From DATDAH01 sp963823495 (GTDB lineage Bacteria; Actinomycetota; Acidimicrobiia; Acidimicrobiales; DATDAH01), in NCBI GenBank assembly GCA_963823495.1, contig CAWGLV010000001.1, forward strand, positions 2,294,001-2,358,000: DNA of 64,000 nucleotides. The letters are read 5' to 3'. Positions 41,916-50,194 of the stretch are shown piece by piece; the stretch's first letter is position 1, and each line of letters opens with the position of its first letter. The translations under genes were made by a program, and so were the position numbers. The notes under the pieces are model-generated. The model made no database searches and was not told the origin of the DNA. It saw only the letters and a list, made by a program, of their open reading frames with translations.

Positions 41916-43091
41916 ATGGAGTTCCGCCGGATCGCGTCGCTGCCACCGTACGTGTTCACGATCATCGACGGCCTCAAGATCGAGCTCCGTCGGGACGGCG
42001 TCGACGTGGTCGACCTCGGGTTCGGCAACCCCGACCTGCCGTCCCCGGACGTGGCGGTGGCCAAGCTGACCGAGGCCGCCCGCAACCCCCGGAACCACCG
42101 CTACTCGTCGAGCCGGGGCCTGCCCAAGCTGCGCCAGGCCGTGGCGGCCCTCTACGAGCGGCGCTTCGGCGTGCAGCTCGATCCGGATCTGGAGGTGATC
42201 AACACCATCGGGGCCAAGGAGGGGTTCTCGCATCTGATGTGGGTCCTGCTGGACAAGGGGGACGCGGCCCTGGTGCCCTCGCCGTCCTACCCGATCCACA
42301 TCTGGGGGCCGTTGTTCGCCGGGGCCGACGTGCGCGAGGTCCCCCTCGGCACCGACCTGGACTTCTTCGAGAACATGGCGGAGGCCTACGAGTACTCCTG
42401 GCCCAAGCCCCGGGTGATCGTGCTGTCCTTCCCCCACAACCCGACCACCACCTGTGTCGACCTCGACTTCATGGTCAAGGTGGTCGACTTCGCCCGCGAG
42501 CGCGACGTCCTGCTCGTCCACGACTTCGCCTACGCCGAGCTGGGCTTCGACGGCTACCAACCCCCGTCCATCCTGGAGGTCGAGGGCGCCAAGGACGTCG
42601 CCGTGGAGCTCTACTCGATGACCAAGTCCTTCTCCATGGCGGGCTGGCGGGCCGCGTTCCTGGTGGGGAACCAGGAGGTCGTCCAAGCGCTCGCGAAGCT
42701 GAAGTCCTATCTGGACTACGGCGCGTTCCAGCCGATCCAGATCGCCACGACCGTGACCCTGAACGAGGATCCCGAGCACCCCAAGATGGTCAACGAGATC
42801 TACCAGTCCCGGCGCGACGCCCTCTGCGACGGGTTGGCGCGGATCGGTTGGCCGATGGAGCCACCCAGGGGAACCATGTTCGCCTGGGCCCCGATCCCGG
42901 AGCCCTACGCCGAGATGGGTTCCGTCGAGTTCGCCTCGAAGCTGGTCAAGGAGGCCCACGTGGCGGTGTCGCCGGGAGTGGGCTTCGGCCCGGGTGGCGA
43001 CGGGTACGTGCGCTTCGCGCTCATCGAGAACGAGCACCGCATCGGCCAGGCCATCCGCCAACTGCGCGGCACCCTCACCGAGCTGCAGTAG
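41916..43091 (+). CDS. Class I aminotransferase, AlaC/alanine aminotransferase-like
   Basis: 391 residues, PLP fold type I. FRRIASLPPYVFTIIDGLK at the N-terminus, VDLGFGNPDLPSP, VLSFPHNPTTTCVDL, DFAYAELGFDGYQPPS and the PLP-lysine motif SMTKSFSMAGWR, closest to AlaC-type glutamate-pyruvate aminotransferases (FAYADLxFDGYxxPS). Interconverts pyruvate/glutamate and alanine/2-oxoglutarate. Leaderless start ATG 41916. The last 17 bases overlap the converging tetR gene. Confidence 0.87.
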   Translation: MEFRRIASLPPYVFTIIDGLKIELRRDGVDVVDLGFGNPDLPSPDVAVAKLTEAARNPRNHRYSSSRGLPKLRQAVAALYERRFGVQLDPDLEVINTIGAKEGFSHLMWVLLDKGDAALVPSPSYPIHIWGPLFAGADVREVPLGTDLDFFENMAEAYEYSWPKPRVIVLSFPHNPTTTCVDLDFMVKVVDFARERDVLLVHDFAYAELGFDGYQPPSILEVEGAKDVAVELYSMTKSFSMAGWRAAFLVGNQEVVQALAKLKSYLDYGAFQPIQIATTVTLNEDPEHPKMVNEIYQSRRDALCDGLARIGWPMEPPRGTMFAWAPIPEPYAEMGSVEFASKLVKEAHVAVSPGVGFGPGGDGYVRFALIENEHRIGQAIRQLRGTLTELQ

Positions 43092-43674
43092 CTCCCGCCA
43101 GCCCGCCCAGGCAGAAGGCCACCGCGCTGTCGATGACCGCCGCCGTCGGATGGGTGCGCTCGGGCACGAACGTGCGAGCCAGCTGGCCGATGACCCCCAG
43201 GACGGCCACGGCGAGGACCTCGGGGTCACGATCGGGGATCCGGCCCTCCAGGATGGCGTCCTCGAGGTGGCGGACGGTGTCGGCCACCGCGATCTCCTCG
43301 CCACGGCGCAGGGCCCCGGCGAAACGCTGGTCGGTCTCGGCGAACTGCACCAGGCCGATGAGGTCCCGGTGCTCGGCGGACCAGGCCAACGATGCCCTGA
43401 TGCCGAGCTCGATGCGGACCAGGGGATCGGCCTCGAGGCCGATGGCGGCCTGCTGGCGGCGCCGGAGGTCGGTCTGAGCGTCCTTCAGGATCTGGCGGAG
43501 AAGGGCCTCCTTGGAGTCGAAGTACCAGTAGAAGACGCCCTTGCCCACGCCGATGCCCTCGACGATCTCGGCCACCGAGGTCGTGTGGTAGCCGAGCTCG
43601 GCGAAGCGGGCCGTGGCGAAGGCCATGAGCTGCTCACGCCGTTGCTCGCCCCGAGGGGTCAGTCGCCGGGCCAC
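43075..43674 (-). CDS. TetR/AcrR-family regulator
   Basis: 199 residues. HTH region FATARFAELGYHTTSVAEIVEGIGVGKGVFYWYFDSKEALL, typical of TetR; the C-terminal ligand domain (about 70-199) is all helical. GTG 43674 lies 6 nt after TACGGT and a perfect palindrome sits just upstream, so it probably represses its own gene. It is downstream of glpK in the same direction and converges on the aminotransferase gene. Ligand unknown; glycerol-kinase or acyl-CoA ligand control is possible. Confidence 0.88.
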   Translation of the reverse strand: MARRLTPRGEQRREQLMAFATARFAELGYHTTSVAEIVEGIGVGKGVFYWYFDSKEALLRQILKDAQTDLRRRQQAAIGLEADPLVRIELGIRASLAWSAEHRDLIGLVQFAETDQRFAGALRRGEEIAVADTVRHLEDAILEGRIPDRDPEVLAVAVLGVIGQLARTFVPERTHPTAAVIDSAVAFCLGGLAGATAAR

Positions 43675-43680
43675 GGCCGG

Positions 43681-43686
43681 ACCGTA
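43681..43686 (-). promoter_or_regulatory. -10 hexamer TACGGT, leaderless tetR
   Basis: Six nt before GTG 43674, minus strand. Confidence 0.5.
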
Positions 43687-43687
43687 C

Positions 43688-43703
43688 TTGACCGCTCGGT
43701 CAA
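43688..43703. promoter_or_regulatory. Palindromic operator TTGACCG-N2-CGGTCAA
   Basis: Perfect 7-bp arms with a 2-bp centre, directly upstream of the tetR -10 and overlapping the glpK stop codon. Form and place fit a TetR-dimer autoregulatory operator. Confidence 0.65.
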
Positions 43704-45187
43704 GATGGGTCGGCTCCGGCCGCCCAGCCCAGGGAGCGTTCCACGGCCCGGTGCCACATGGCGTGCTTGGCGTCGGCATCGGCCGCGGAGGCCTGCGGCT
43801 CGAACTGGGCGTCGAGCTGCCAGGCCCGGGTGACGTCGTCGAGGCTGCCCCAGACCCCCTCGGCCAGTCCGGCCAGGTAGGCCGCGCCGAAGGCGGTGGT
43901 CTCCTGGTTGACGGGGCGGGCCACCGGGACCTGCAGCTGATCGGCCTGCAGGGCCAACAGCAGGTCCATGGCCGAGGCGCCGCCGTCGGCGCGCAGCAGC
44001 TCCACCCTCGTGCCCGAGGCCGCGGACATGACCGATACCACGTCGCGCACCTGGTAGGCCATCGACTCGACCACCGCCCGGGCCAGGTGGGCTCGGCCGG
44101 TGCCCCGGGTGATGCCCACGATCGTGCCCCGGGCCCAGGGGTCCCACCACGGGCTGCCCAGGCCGGTGAAGGCGGGCACGAGGTAGACGCCCTCGGTGTC
44201 GGGGCAGGACGCGGCGAGGGGACCGGTTTCGGCCGCTTCCTCGATGATCCCGAGGCCGTCACGCAGCCACTGCACCGCGGCGCCGGTGACGAAGATGGCG
44301 CCCTCGAGGGCGTAGACGGGATCCTGGCCCTCGAGCTGCCAGGCGACGGTGGTGAGCAGGCCCTCGATCGGCTCCGGACAGGTGGAGCCCACGTTCATGA
44401 GGACGAAGGAGCCGGTGCCGTAGGTGTTCTTGGTCATGCCGGGCTCGAAGCAGGCCTGGCCGAACAGGGCGGCCTGCTGGTCGCCGGCGATGCCGCTGAT
44501 GGGGATGCCGCTGGGTACGGGCAGGCCTTCGGTGGTGGTGGCGAAGCGCCCGCTGGTCGGGCGGATCTCGGGGAGGCAGGCGAGAGGTACCCCGAAGAGG
44601 TCACAGAGCTCCTCGGACCAGCGGCCCTCCCGGATGTCATAGAGGAGCGTGCGCGATGCGTTGGACGGCTCGGTGGCGTGCACGCCACCGCCGCTCAGGT
44701 TCCACAGCAGCCAGGAGTCGATCGTCCCGAAGGCCAGGTCGGCATCGGCCTCGACGCCGCCGGGTCCCAGCAGCCACTCGAGCTTCGAGGCCGAGAAGTA
44801 GGGATCGAGGCCGAGACCGGTGCGCCGCCGCACCATGGTGAGGTGCCCGGCATCGGTCAGCTCCTGGCACCGATCGGCGGTACGCCGATCCTGCCAGACT
44901 ATGGCGCGGTGCCGCGGCCGGCCGGTGCGACGGTCCCAGACCACGGTCGTCTCCCGCTGGTCGGTGATGCCGATCGTCGAGATGGGCTCGTCGAGGGTCG
45001 CCGTGAGCTCGCTCAGCGTGGCGGTGACCGCGGTCCAGATCTCCGACGCGTCGTGCTCGACCAGGCCCGGGCCGGGGAAGTGCTGGGTGAACTCCCGGTA
45101 CGACCACCCCCGGATGGTTCCGGCGGCGTCGATGGCCAGTGAACGCACCCCCGTTGTGCCGGCATCGACGGCGATGACGAGTCCCAC
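43700..45187 (-). CDS. glpK: Glycerol kinase, canonical copy
   Basis: 495 residues, FGGY family: IAVDAGTTGVRSLAIDAAG, ITDQRETTVVWDRRTGRP, DPYFSASKLEWLL, GIAGDQQAALFGQACF, KNTYGTGSFVLMNVG and LLRADGGASAMDLLL, all close to E. coli GlpK. Phosphorylates glycerol. GTG 45187 follows TAACGT by 9 nt. The gene is the second glpK of the window; this one looks like the true glycerol kinase, while the glpD-operon copy is more divergent. Confidence 0.93.
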   Translation of the reverse strand: MGLVIAVDAGTTGVRSLAIDAAGTIRGWSYREFTQHFPGPGLVEHDASEIWTAVTATLSELTATLDEPISTIGITDQRETTVVWDRRTGRPRHRAIVWQDRRTADRCQELTDAGHLTMVRRRTGLGLDPYFSASKLEWLLGPGGVEADADLAFGTIDSWLLWNLSGGGVHATEPSNASRTLLYDIREGRWSEELCDLFGVPLACLPEIRPTSGRFATTTEGLPVPSGIPISGIAGDQQAALFGQACFEPGMTKNTYGTGSFVLMNVGSTCPEPIEGLLTTVAWQLEGQDPVYALEGAIFVTGAAVQWLRDGLGIIEEAAETGPLAASCPDTEGVYLVPAFTGLGSPWWDPWARGTIVGITRGTGRAHLARAVVESMAYQVRDVVSVMSAASGTRVELLRADGGASAMDLLLALQADQLQVPVARPVNQETTAFGAAYLAGLAEGVWGSLDDVTRAWQLDAQFEPQASAADADAKHAMWHRAVERSLGWAAGADPS

Positions 45188-45196
45188 GAAGGTCCC

Positions 45197-45202
45197 ACGT
45201 TA
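45197..45202 (-). promoter_or_regulatory. -10 hexamer TAACGT before glpK
   Basis: Nine nt before GTG 45187, minus strand. Confidence 0.4.
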
Positions 45203-45309
45203 CTTCTCGGCGGCATGGACGCTGATGGCCGCCCTCGGGCCGCCGGGACACCTCCCATTAGGGTCTCCCGGGTGGAAGTCGCTTCGGCGCCGCGCCGACC
45301 GCCGTCGAC

Positions 45310-46638
45310 GTGCACCACCTGACCGCCGCCGGGGCCGAGGATCGGCAGCGGCGGCTGGCGGGGGGTCTGGCCGCCCGGGGATGGGACGAAGGCGACCGCG
45401 TCGGGATCGTGGCGCCGTCCTCGGCCGACCTGCTCCTGACCGTTCTGGCGGCGCTGCGTCGAGGGATCGTCCCGGTGGTGCTCAACGCCGCACTCACCCC
45501 CCATGAAGCCGACGGGCTGGTCGCCGACGCCGAGGTGGCCGGCCGACTGGGCCAGGAGGACCTTGCCGGCCTCGCCGGGGCCGCTCCGGTCGCGCTGTCG
45601 CCCCATCCCCGGGCCCGGCCGATGCACTACACCTCGGGAACGACGGGTACCCCGAAGGGCGTCTGGTCCGGACTGCTCACCGAACCGCAGGCCGCCGCCC
45701 TCGTCGCCGAGGAGAGCGAGCTCTGGGGGTTCACCGCCGCCGATCGTCACCTGGTCTGCTCGCCGTTGCACCACTCCGCGCCGATCCGGTTCGCGGCCGG
45801 GACCCTGCTGGCCGGAGGCGAGGTGATCGTCCTGCCGAGGTTCACACCGGCCGCGTTCGGCGAGGCGGTCGAGCGGTTCGCCCCCACCACCACCTTCATG
45901 GTCCCGACCCATCTCCAACGCCTTCGGGAGGCCGGGACGCCGGACCTGGCCTCCTTCCGCCTGCTGGCCCACGCCGGGTCAGCCTGCCCCGAGCCGCTGA
46001 AACGCTGGGCCATGGACACGTTCCCGGACGGGTCGGTCTGGGAGTTCTACGGCTCGACCGAAGGCCAGTTCACCGCCTGCCCGGCCCGGGAGTGGGTCGA
46101 ACGACCCGGCACGGTCGGTCGGGCCCGGCCAGGGCGCACCCTCACCGTCGACGGCGACCGCACCGTCTGGTGCACCGTCCCCGACCACGCGCGGTTCACC
46201 TACTGGCGGAACCCGGAGGCCACCGCCGAGGCGTGGCGCGGCGACGCGTTCACGGTGGGCGACCTGGGGCGGCTGGACGCGGACGGGTACCTCTACCTGG
46301 AGGGACGCCGTGACGACCTGATCATCAGCGGTGGGGTCAACGTCTACCCGATCGAGGTCGAAACGGCCCTCCACCACCTGGACGGGGTCGAGGAGGTCGC
46401 CGTGTTCGGCCTGCCCGACGATCGGTGGGGCCAGCGGGTCTGCGCCGCAGTCGTCGGGTCGGCGACGCCGGCGACCGTGCAGGCCCACGCCCGCGCCCAC
46501 CTGGCGGCCTACAAGTGCCCGAAGCAGGTGTTCGTGGTGCCGACGCTGCCCCGCACGACGACGGGCAAGCTCCGCCGCCTCGCACTGGCCGACCAACTCG
46601 GTCCGGACGGCACCGGTCAGCCCAGCAGCGACCGATAG
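45310..46638 (+). CDS. AMP-dependent acyl-CoA synthetase/ligase
   Basis: 442 residues, ANL superfamily. P-loop MHYTSGTTGTPKGVWSG, then VWEFYGSTEG (A5), DAFTVGDLGRLDADGYLYLEGRRDD (A7-A8) and the C-terminal lysine motif PRTTTGKLRRLALAD. Activates a carboxylic acid as acyl-AMP and then acyl-CoA; substrate unknown. The N-terminus is about 50 residues short. A TAGGGT -10 (45260-45265) points to GTG 45273 in another frame whose product would join upstream of VDVHHLTAAG if one base were removed, so a +1 error near 45290 is suspected. Confidence 0.85.
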   Translation: MHHLTAAGAEDRQRRLAGGLAARGWDEGDRVGIVAPSSADLLLTVLAALRRGIVPVVLNAALTPHEADGLVADAEVAGRLGQEDLAGLAGAAPVALSPHPRARPMHYTSGTTGTPKGVWSGLLTEPQAAALVAEESELWGFTAADRHLVCSPLHHSAPIRFAAGTLLAGGEVIVLPRFTPAAFGEAVERFAPTTTFMVPTHLQRLREAGTPDLASFRLLAHAGSACPEPLKRWAMDTFPDGSVWEFYGSTEGQFTACPAREWVERPGTVGRARPGRTLTVDGDRTVWCTVPDHARFTYWRNPEATAEAWRGDAFTVGDLGRLDADGYLYLEGRRDDLIISGGVNVYPIEVETALHHLDGVEEVAVFGLPDDRWGQRVCAAVVGSATPATVQAHARAHLAAYKCPKQVFVVPTLPRTTTGKLRRLALADQLGPDGTGQPSSDR

Positions 46639-47174
46639 TCGAGGGGGGTCACCGGGCCGTCCTGGGCGGCGCCTTCCTCGTCGGGCACGGGGAGGGGCGT
46701 GCCGTCGACGCGGAAACCCACGGCATCGACGTCGTCGAGCGCGGTGGTCGTGAACACGATCTGGGCGACCGCGGCGATGAAGCGTTCTCCCTCGATGGTC
46801 GTGAACTGCTCACTCAGGTCGACGGTCAGGACCTGGACCTGGCCGTCGGACTCGGTGAAGACGTCCAGCAGGACCGTGTCGCGGGGGATGTTCGAGCTGA
46901 AGCCGGTCGGCAGGGCCGCGGTGTCGGTGGCCAGCAGGGTCTCGACCACGGTTCGAGCCGACCGCTCGCCCACCTCCCGGGCCAACGGCTCCACCAGGTC
47001 TTCGGAGTTGAGGAAGTAGAGCTCGGCCTCGCGGGACGGGGGGAGGTTCTCGGGCGTGCTCGTGGTGCTGGGTGCGGTGCTGAGGAGACCAAAGGGAACC
47101 TCGTCGACGGTCAGTTCCTGGGGGCTGTCGTCCTCGGGCACGCCGCACGCCACCACGAGGAGGCCGACGACCAT
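46617..47174 (-). CDS. LpqB-like GerMN-domain lipoprotein
   Basis: 185 residues. Short hydrophobic start with lipobox LVVAC, linker, then a GerMN domain (about 50-150, AELYFLNSEDLVEPLAREV, VLTVDLSEQFTTIEGERFIAAVAQIVFTTTAL). The neighbouring mtrB and mtrA make this the counterpart of mycobacterial LpqB, but the beta-propeller domain of LpqB is absent. ATG 47174 gives a signal without basic residues; GTG 47208 overlaps the mtrB stop (GTGA) and, with one base fewer in the G5 run near 47180, would give VRRGTRAPRGAMVVGLLVVACG, a better signal. Overlaps the ligase 3' end. Confidence 0.75.
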   Translation of the reverse strand: MVVGLLVVACGVPEDDSPQELTVDEVPFGLLSTAPSTTSTPENLPPSREAELYFLNSEDLVEPLAREVGERSARTVVETLLATDTAALPTGFSSNIPRDTVLLDVFTESDGQVQVLTVDLSEQFTTIEGERFIAAVAQIVFTTTALDDVDAVGFRVDGTPLPVPDEEGAAQDGPVTPLDYRSLLG

Positions 47175-47204
47175 GGCCCCCGCGAGGAGCCCGCGTGCCG
47201 CGCC

Positions 47205-48605
47205 TCACGGCTCCGCCACGGGGAGCTCGACCACGAAGGCGGCACCAGGTCGGCCGTCCGCCCGGTCCTCGACCCAGACCTGACCACCGTGGAGGCGGAC
47301 GTGCTCGGCGACGAGGGCGAGGCCGAGCCCCACGCCGCGGTCGCTGGTCCGTCGGCCGCTCTCGGTCCCCCGGGCGAAGCGGTCGAAGATCTTCGCCCGG
47401 ACGTCCTCGGGCACCCCCGGTCCTTCGTCCTCGACCACGATGCGCAGGTTCTCCTCGTGGAGCCCGACCCGCACCCCCGTGGCGCCGCCCCCGTACTTGG
47501 CGGCGTTGTCCAGCAGGTTGGCGACCACCCGCTCCATCCTGCGCTTGTCGGCGAGGATCCGCGTACCGGCCACGTCTTCGTCGTACTGGACCGGAACGGC
47601 GGTGGCCGAGGCAGCGCCCACCGCGTGCAGGACCAGTTCGGAGGGGTCGACCGAGTCGAGATCGAGATCGGCGGCTCCGGCCTCCAGCCGGGAGATCTCC
47701 AGGAGGTCGTTCACCAACTGCTCGAAGCGGGCCACATCGGCCACGAGGAGGTCCAGCGCACTCGCCGCCCGTTCGTCGAGCTCGTCGCGCCGGACCTTGA
47801 GCACCTCGATCGAGGCCGAGAGGGTCATGAGCGGCGAACGCAGCTCGTGGCTGACGTCGGAGGCGAAGCGCTCGTCCCGGGCGATGCGGTCCTCGAGCGC
47901 GTGGGCCATGTCGTTGAACGACTCGGTGAGGCGGGCCAGGTCCGGGTCGTTGGCCGCCTCCAGCCGGGTGTCGAGGCGGCCACCCGCAATGGCCTGGGCC
48001 GCCGAACCGACCTCGGACAGCGGCAGCAGGGCCCGGCGGCTGGCCCACCAGCCCAGGGCGGCGCCCGTGCCGGTGGCCAGCAGCGAGGCCCCGACCAGGA
48101 TGATGCCCAAGGAGTTGAGCGTGCTGGCCGTCTCGTCGAGGGCGACGATCTCGAAGTAGGCGGCGTCGTCCTCGGCCGTCGGCAGGGCGATGCCGAAGCC
48201 GATCTGGGGCGTCCCGTCCAGCGAGTAGTGCATCTGGGCCGCGCCACCGGCGAGCACGGATCGTCGCAGGCCCGCGGGCAGGGCCGCCTCACCGAAGCGC
48301 TGGTCGGTGGTGAACCACTCGTCGGAGAAGAACAGGACCGGTCGGGACCCACTGGTGGTCTGGAGGTCCTGGATCAGGCCCAGCGCGTCGACCTCGCCCT
48401 CGGCCAGGAGCCGTTCCCGCACGATGCGGGCGTTGTTGAAGAACGGGACCGAAGACGAGGACTCGCGCTGGCGGATGAGCTGCTCCCGGCTGATCCCGAA
48501 GGTGGTGGCCGCGAGGAGCGCGGCGGTGAAGAGCGCGCCGACGGCGAAGGCGGCGGTGACCCGGGCTCGCAGGCCCAGTCGACGTCGGTAGCGGAACCGA
48601 GCCAC
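47205..48605 (-). CDS. mtrB: MtrB-type sensor histidine kinase
   Basis: 466 residues. Two membrane helices (about 15-40 and 170-195) flank an extracellular sensor; then HAMP (about 190-245), HisKA with phospho-His253 in DVSHELRSP, and HATPase_c with N-box NLLDNAAKYGGG, G1 EDEGPGVPEDVRAKIFDRFARG and G2 GVGLGLALVAEHV. Phosphorylates the adjacent MtrA-like regulator; in mycobacteria the pair controls cell division and wall hydrolase genes. Gap of 6 bases to the regulator gene. Confidence 0.9.
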   Translation of the reverse strand: MARFRYRRRLGLRARVTAAFAVGALFTAALLAATTFGISREQLIRQRESSSSVPFFNNARIVRERLLAEGEVDALGLIQDLQTTSGSRPVLFFSDEWFTTDQRFGEAALPAGLRRSVLAGGAAQMHYSLDGTPQIGFGIALPTAEDDAAYFEIVALDETASTLNSLGIILVGASLLATGTGAALGWWASRRALLPLSEVGSAAQAIAGGRLDTRLEAANDPDLARLTESFNDMAHALEDRIARDERFASDVSHELRSPLMTLSASIEVLKVRRDELDERAASALDLLVADVARFEQLVNDLLEISRLEAGAADLDLDSVDPSELVLHAVGAASATAVPVQYDEDVAGTRILADKRRMERVVANLLDNAAKYGGGATGVRVGLHEENLRIVVEDEGPGVPEDVRAKIFDRFARGTESGRRTSDRGVGLGLALVAEHVRLHGGQVWVEDRADGRPGAAFVVELPVAEP

Positions 48606-48611
48606 GTCGGG

Positions 48612-49292
48612 CTAGGGACTCAGCTTGTAGCCCAGGCCTCGCACGGTGACCACGTGACGGGGGTTGGCGGGATCGGCTTCGACCTTCATCCGCAGGCGAC
48701 GCACGTGGACGTCCACCAGACGGCCGTCGCCGAAGTAGCCGTAGCCCCAGATCCGGTCGAGGAGCACCTCGCGGGAGAAGACCTTTCCCGGGTTGGAGGC
48801 CAACTCGATGAGGAGTCGGAACTCGGTCTTGGTGAGGTGCACCGCCTCGCCCGCGAGGGTGACCTCGCCCTCGTCCGGCGCGATCTCGAGGTCGCCGAAC
48901 TTGAGCCGGTCCACGCGACTGTCACCGGTGCGGGCCCGACGCAGGAGCGCCCGGATCCGGGCCGAGAGCTCCTTGGGGGCGAAGGGCTTGGTCAGGTAGT
49001 CGTCCGCCCCGGCCTCGAGCCCGGCGACCACGTCGTGGGTGTCGGCCCGGGCGGTGACCATGACGATCGGTACGTCACTGGCGCGGCGGATGGCCCGGCA
49101 GACCTCGAACCCGTCGATGCCCGGGAGCATGATGTCGATGAGCACGACATCGCACGGCTGGGCGTTGAAGACCGTGAGGGCGGCCTCACCGTCCTCGGCT
49201 TCGTGCACCTCCCAGCCTTCGTCCTCGAGGGCCAGCCTGACCGCGGTACGGATGCGGTCGTCGTCCTCGACGGTCAGTATCCGGGTACCCAC
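48612..49292 (-). CDS. mtrA: MtrA-type OmpR-family response regulator
   Basis: 226 residues. Receiver domain with acidic pocket VEDDD, phospho-Asp53 in CDVVLIDIMLPG and Lys in YLTKPF; winged-helix DNA-binding domain (about 130-226) LTKTEFRLLIELASNPGKVFSREVLLDRIWGYGYFGDGRLVDVHVRRLR. Order mtrA-mtrB-lpqB-like is that of mycobacteria, supporting the name. GTG 49292 start; the gap to the upstream phosphatase gene is 67 bases. Confidence 0.93.
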   Translation of the reverse strand: MGTRILTVEDDDRIRTAVRLALEDEGWEVHEAEDGEAALTVFNAQPCDVVLIDIMLPGIDGFEVCRAIRRASDVPIVMVTARADTHDVVAGLEAGADDYLTKPFAPKELSARIRALLRRARTGDSRVDRLKFGDLEIAPDEGEVTLAGEAVHLTKTEFRLLIELASNPGKVFSREVLLDRIWGYGYFGDGRLVDVHVRRLRMKVEADPANPRHVVTVRGLGYKLSP

Positions 49293-49359
49293 GGTCCCAA
49301 GCCTGCCTCATCCGGAGCCGAAAACCCTTGACCCTCGGCGAAAATGACCACCGGCGGCC

Positions 49360-50142
49360 TCAGAACGCCGCTCCGGCCGAGCCGAGGAGCGCCTCGAGGT
49401 CGTCATAGAGCCCCGGCGCCGCGGCCAGGAGGGTCAACGGCTCGGCGGTGCCCAGGCGCCCGACCCGGGCGCCGGCTTCGGCGGCGATCAGTGATCCGGC
49501 CGCCCGATCCCAGGGGGCCAGGCCCCGCTCCCAGAAGCCATCCAGGCGGCCGGCGGCGAGGGCACACAGGTCGAGGGCGGCCGATCCGGACCGACGGAGG
49601 TCCCGGACCACGGGGAGGACGGCGGGAAGGATCTCCGCTTGCCGGCGCCGGGTCGCCGGGTCGTAGCTGAAGCCGGTGCCGACGAGCGCCGTGGCCAGGT
49701 CGGTCGCGGCGGACACCTGCAGGACCCGGTCACCGAGGCGGGCGCCGAGGCCGGCCGCGGCCGAGTAGCGATCCCGCGTCACGATGTCGACGACCACCCC
49801 GATCACGGGGTCGCCGTCGGCCTCGGCGGCGATCGAAACGCTGTAGGCCGGGTAGCCGTAGACGAAGTTGGTGGTGCCGTCGAGGGGGTCGATGACCCAG
49901 CGCACCCCGCTGCTCCCGGTCCGCTCGCCTCCCTCCTCGCCCAGGACGCCGTCATCGGGCCGGGCCGCCAGGAGCCGGTCCACGATGTGGCGCTCGGCCG
50001 CCCGGTCGAGATCGGTCACGAGGTCGGTCCCGGACGACTTGGTGGTGATCTCCTCGGGGTCCGGGCGGCTGGTCCGGAGCAACCCGGCTGCCTCCTCCGC
50101 GGCGGCGACGGCCAGGTCGAGCAGCTCGCGGGGATCAGGCAC
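49360..50142 (-). CDS. Inositol monophosphatase-family phosphatase
   Basis: 260 residues, Mg-dependent phosphatase. Signature motifs: GEEGG, WVIDPLDGTTNFVYGYP and the C-terminal WERGLAPWDRAAGSLIAAEAG. Acts on inositol 1-phosphate or similar sugar phosphates; in actinobacteria it feeds phosphatidylinositol and PIM synthesis, consistent with the PimB-like gene elsewhere in the window. GTG 50142 chosen; TTG 50178 is upstream. Next to the divergent threonine aldolase. Confidence 0.9.
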   Translation of the reverse strand: MPDPRELLDLAVAAAEEAAGLLRTSRPDPEEITTKSSGTDLVTDLDRAAERHIVDRLLAARPDDGVLGEEGGERTGSSGVRWVIDPLDGTTNFVYGYPAYSVSIAAEADGDPVIGVVVDIVTRDRYSAAAGLGARLGDRVLQVSAATDLATALVGTGFSYDPATRRRQAEILPAVLPVVRDLRRSGSAALDLCALAAGRLDGFWERGLAPWDRAAGSLIAAEAGARVGRLGTAEPLTLLAAAPGLYDDLEALLGSAGAAF

Positions 50143-50182
50143 GGGGCCAGGGTGGCCGACGCCCGGGTCGAGCGCCAACCGT

Positions 50183-50188
50183 TACGGT
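50183..50188 (+). promoter_or_regulatory. -10 hexamer TACGGT, leaderless threonine aldolase gene
   Basis: Six nt before GTG 50195. Confidence 0.5.
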
Positions 50189-50194
50189 CGGCCC

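Noticed and set aside
43688..43703. Palindrome as a glpK terminator
   Set aside because: Short 7-bp arms with 2-nt centre cannot form an RNA hairpin loop; better as a protein-binding site.
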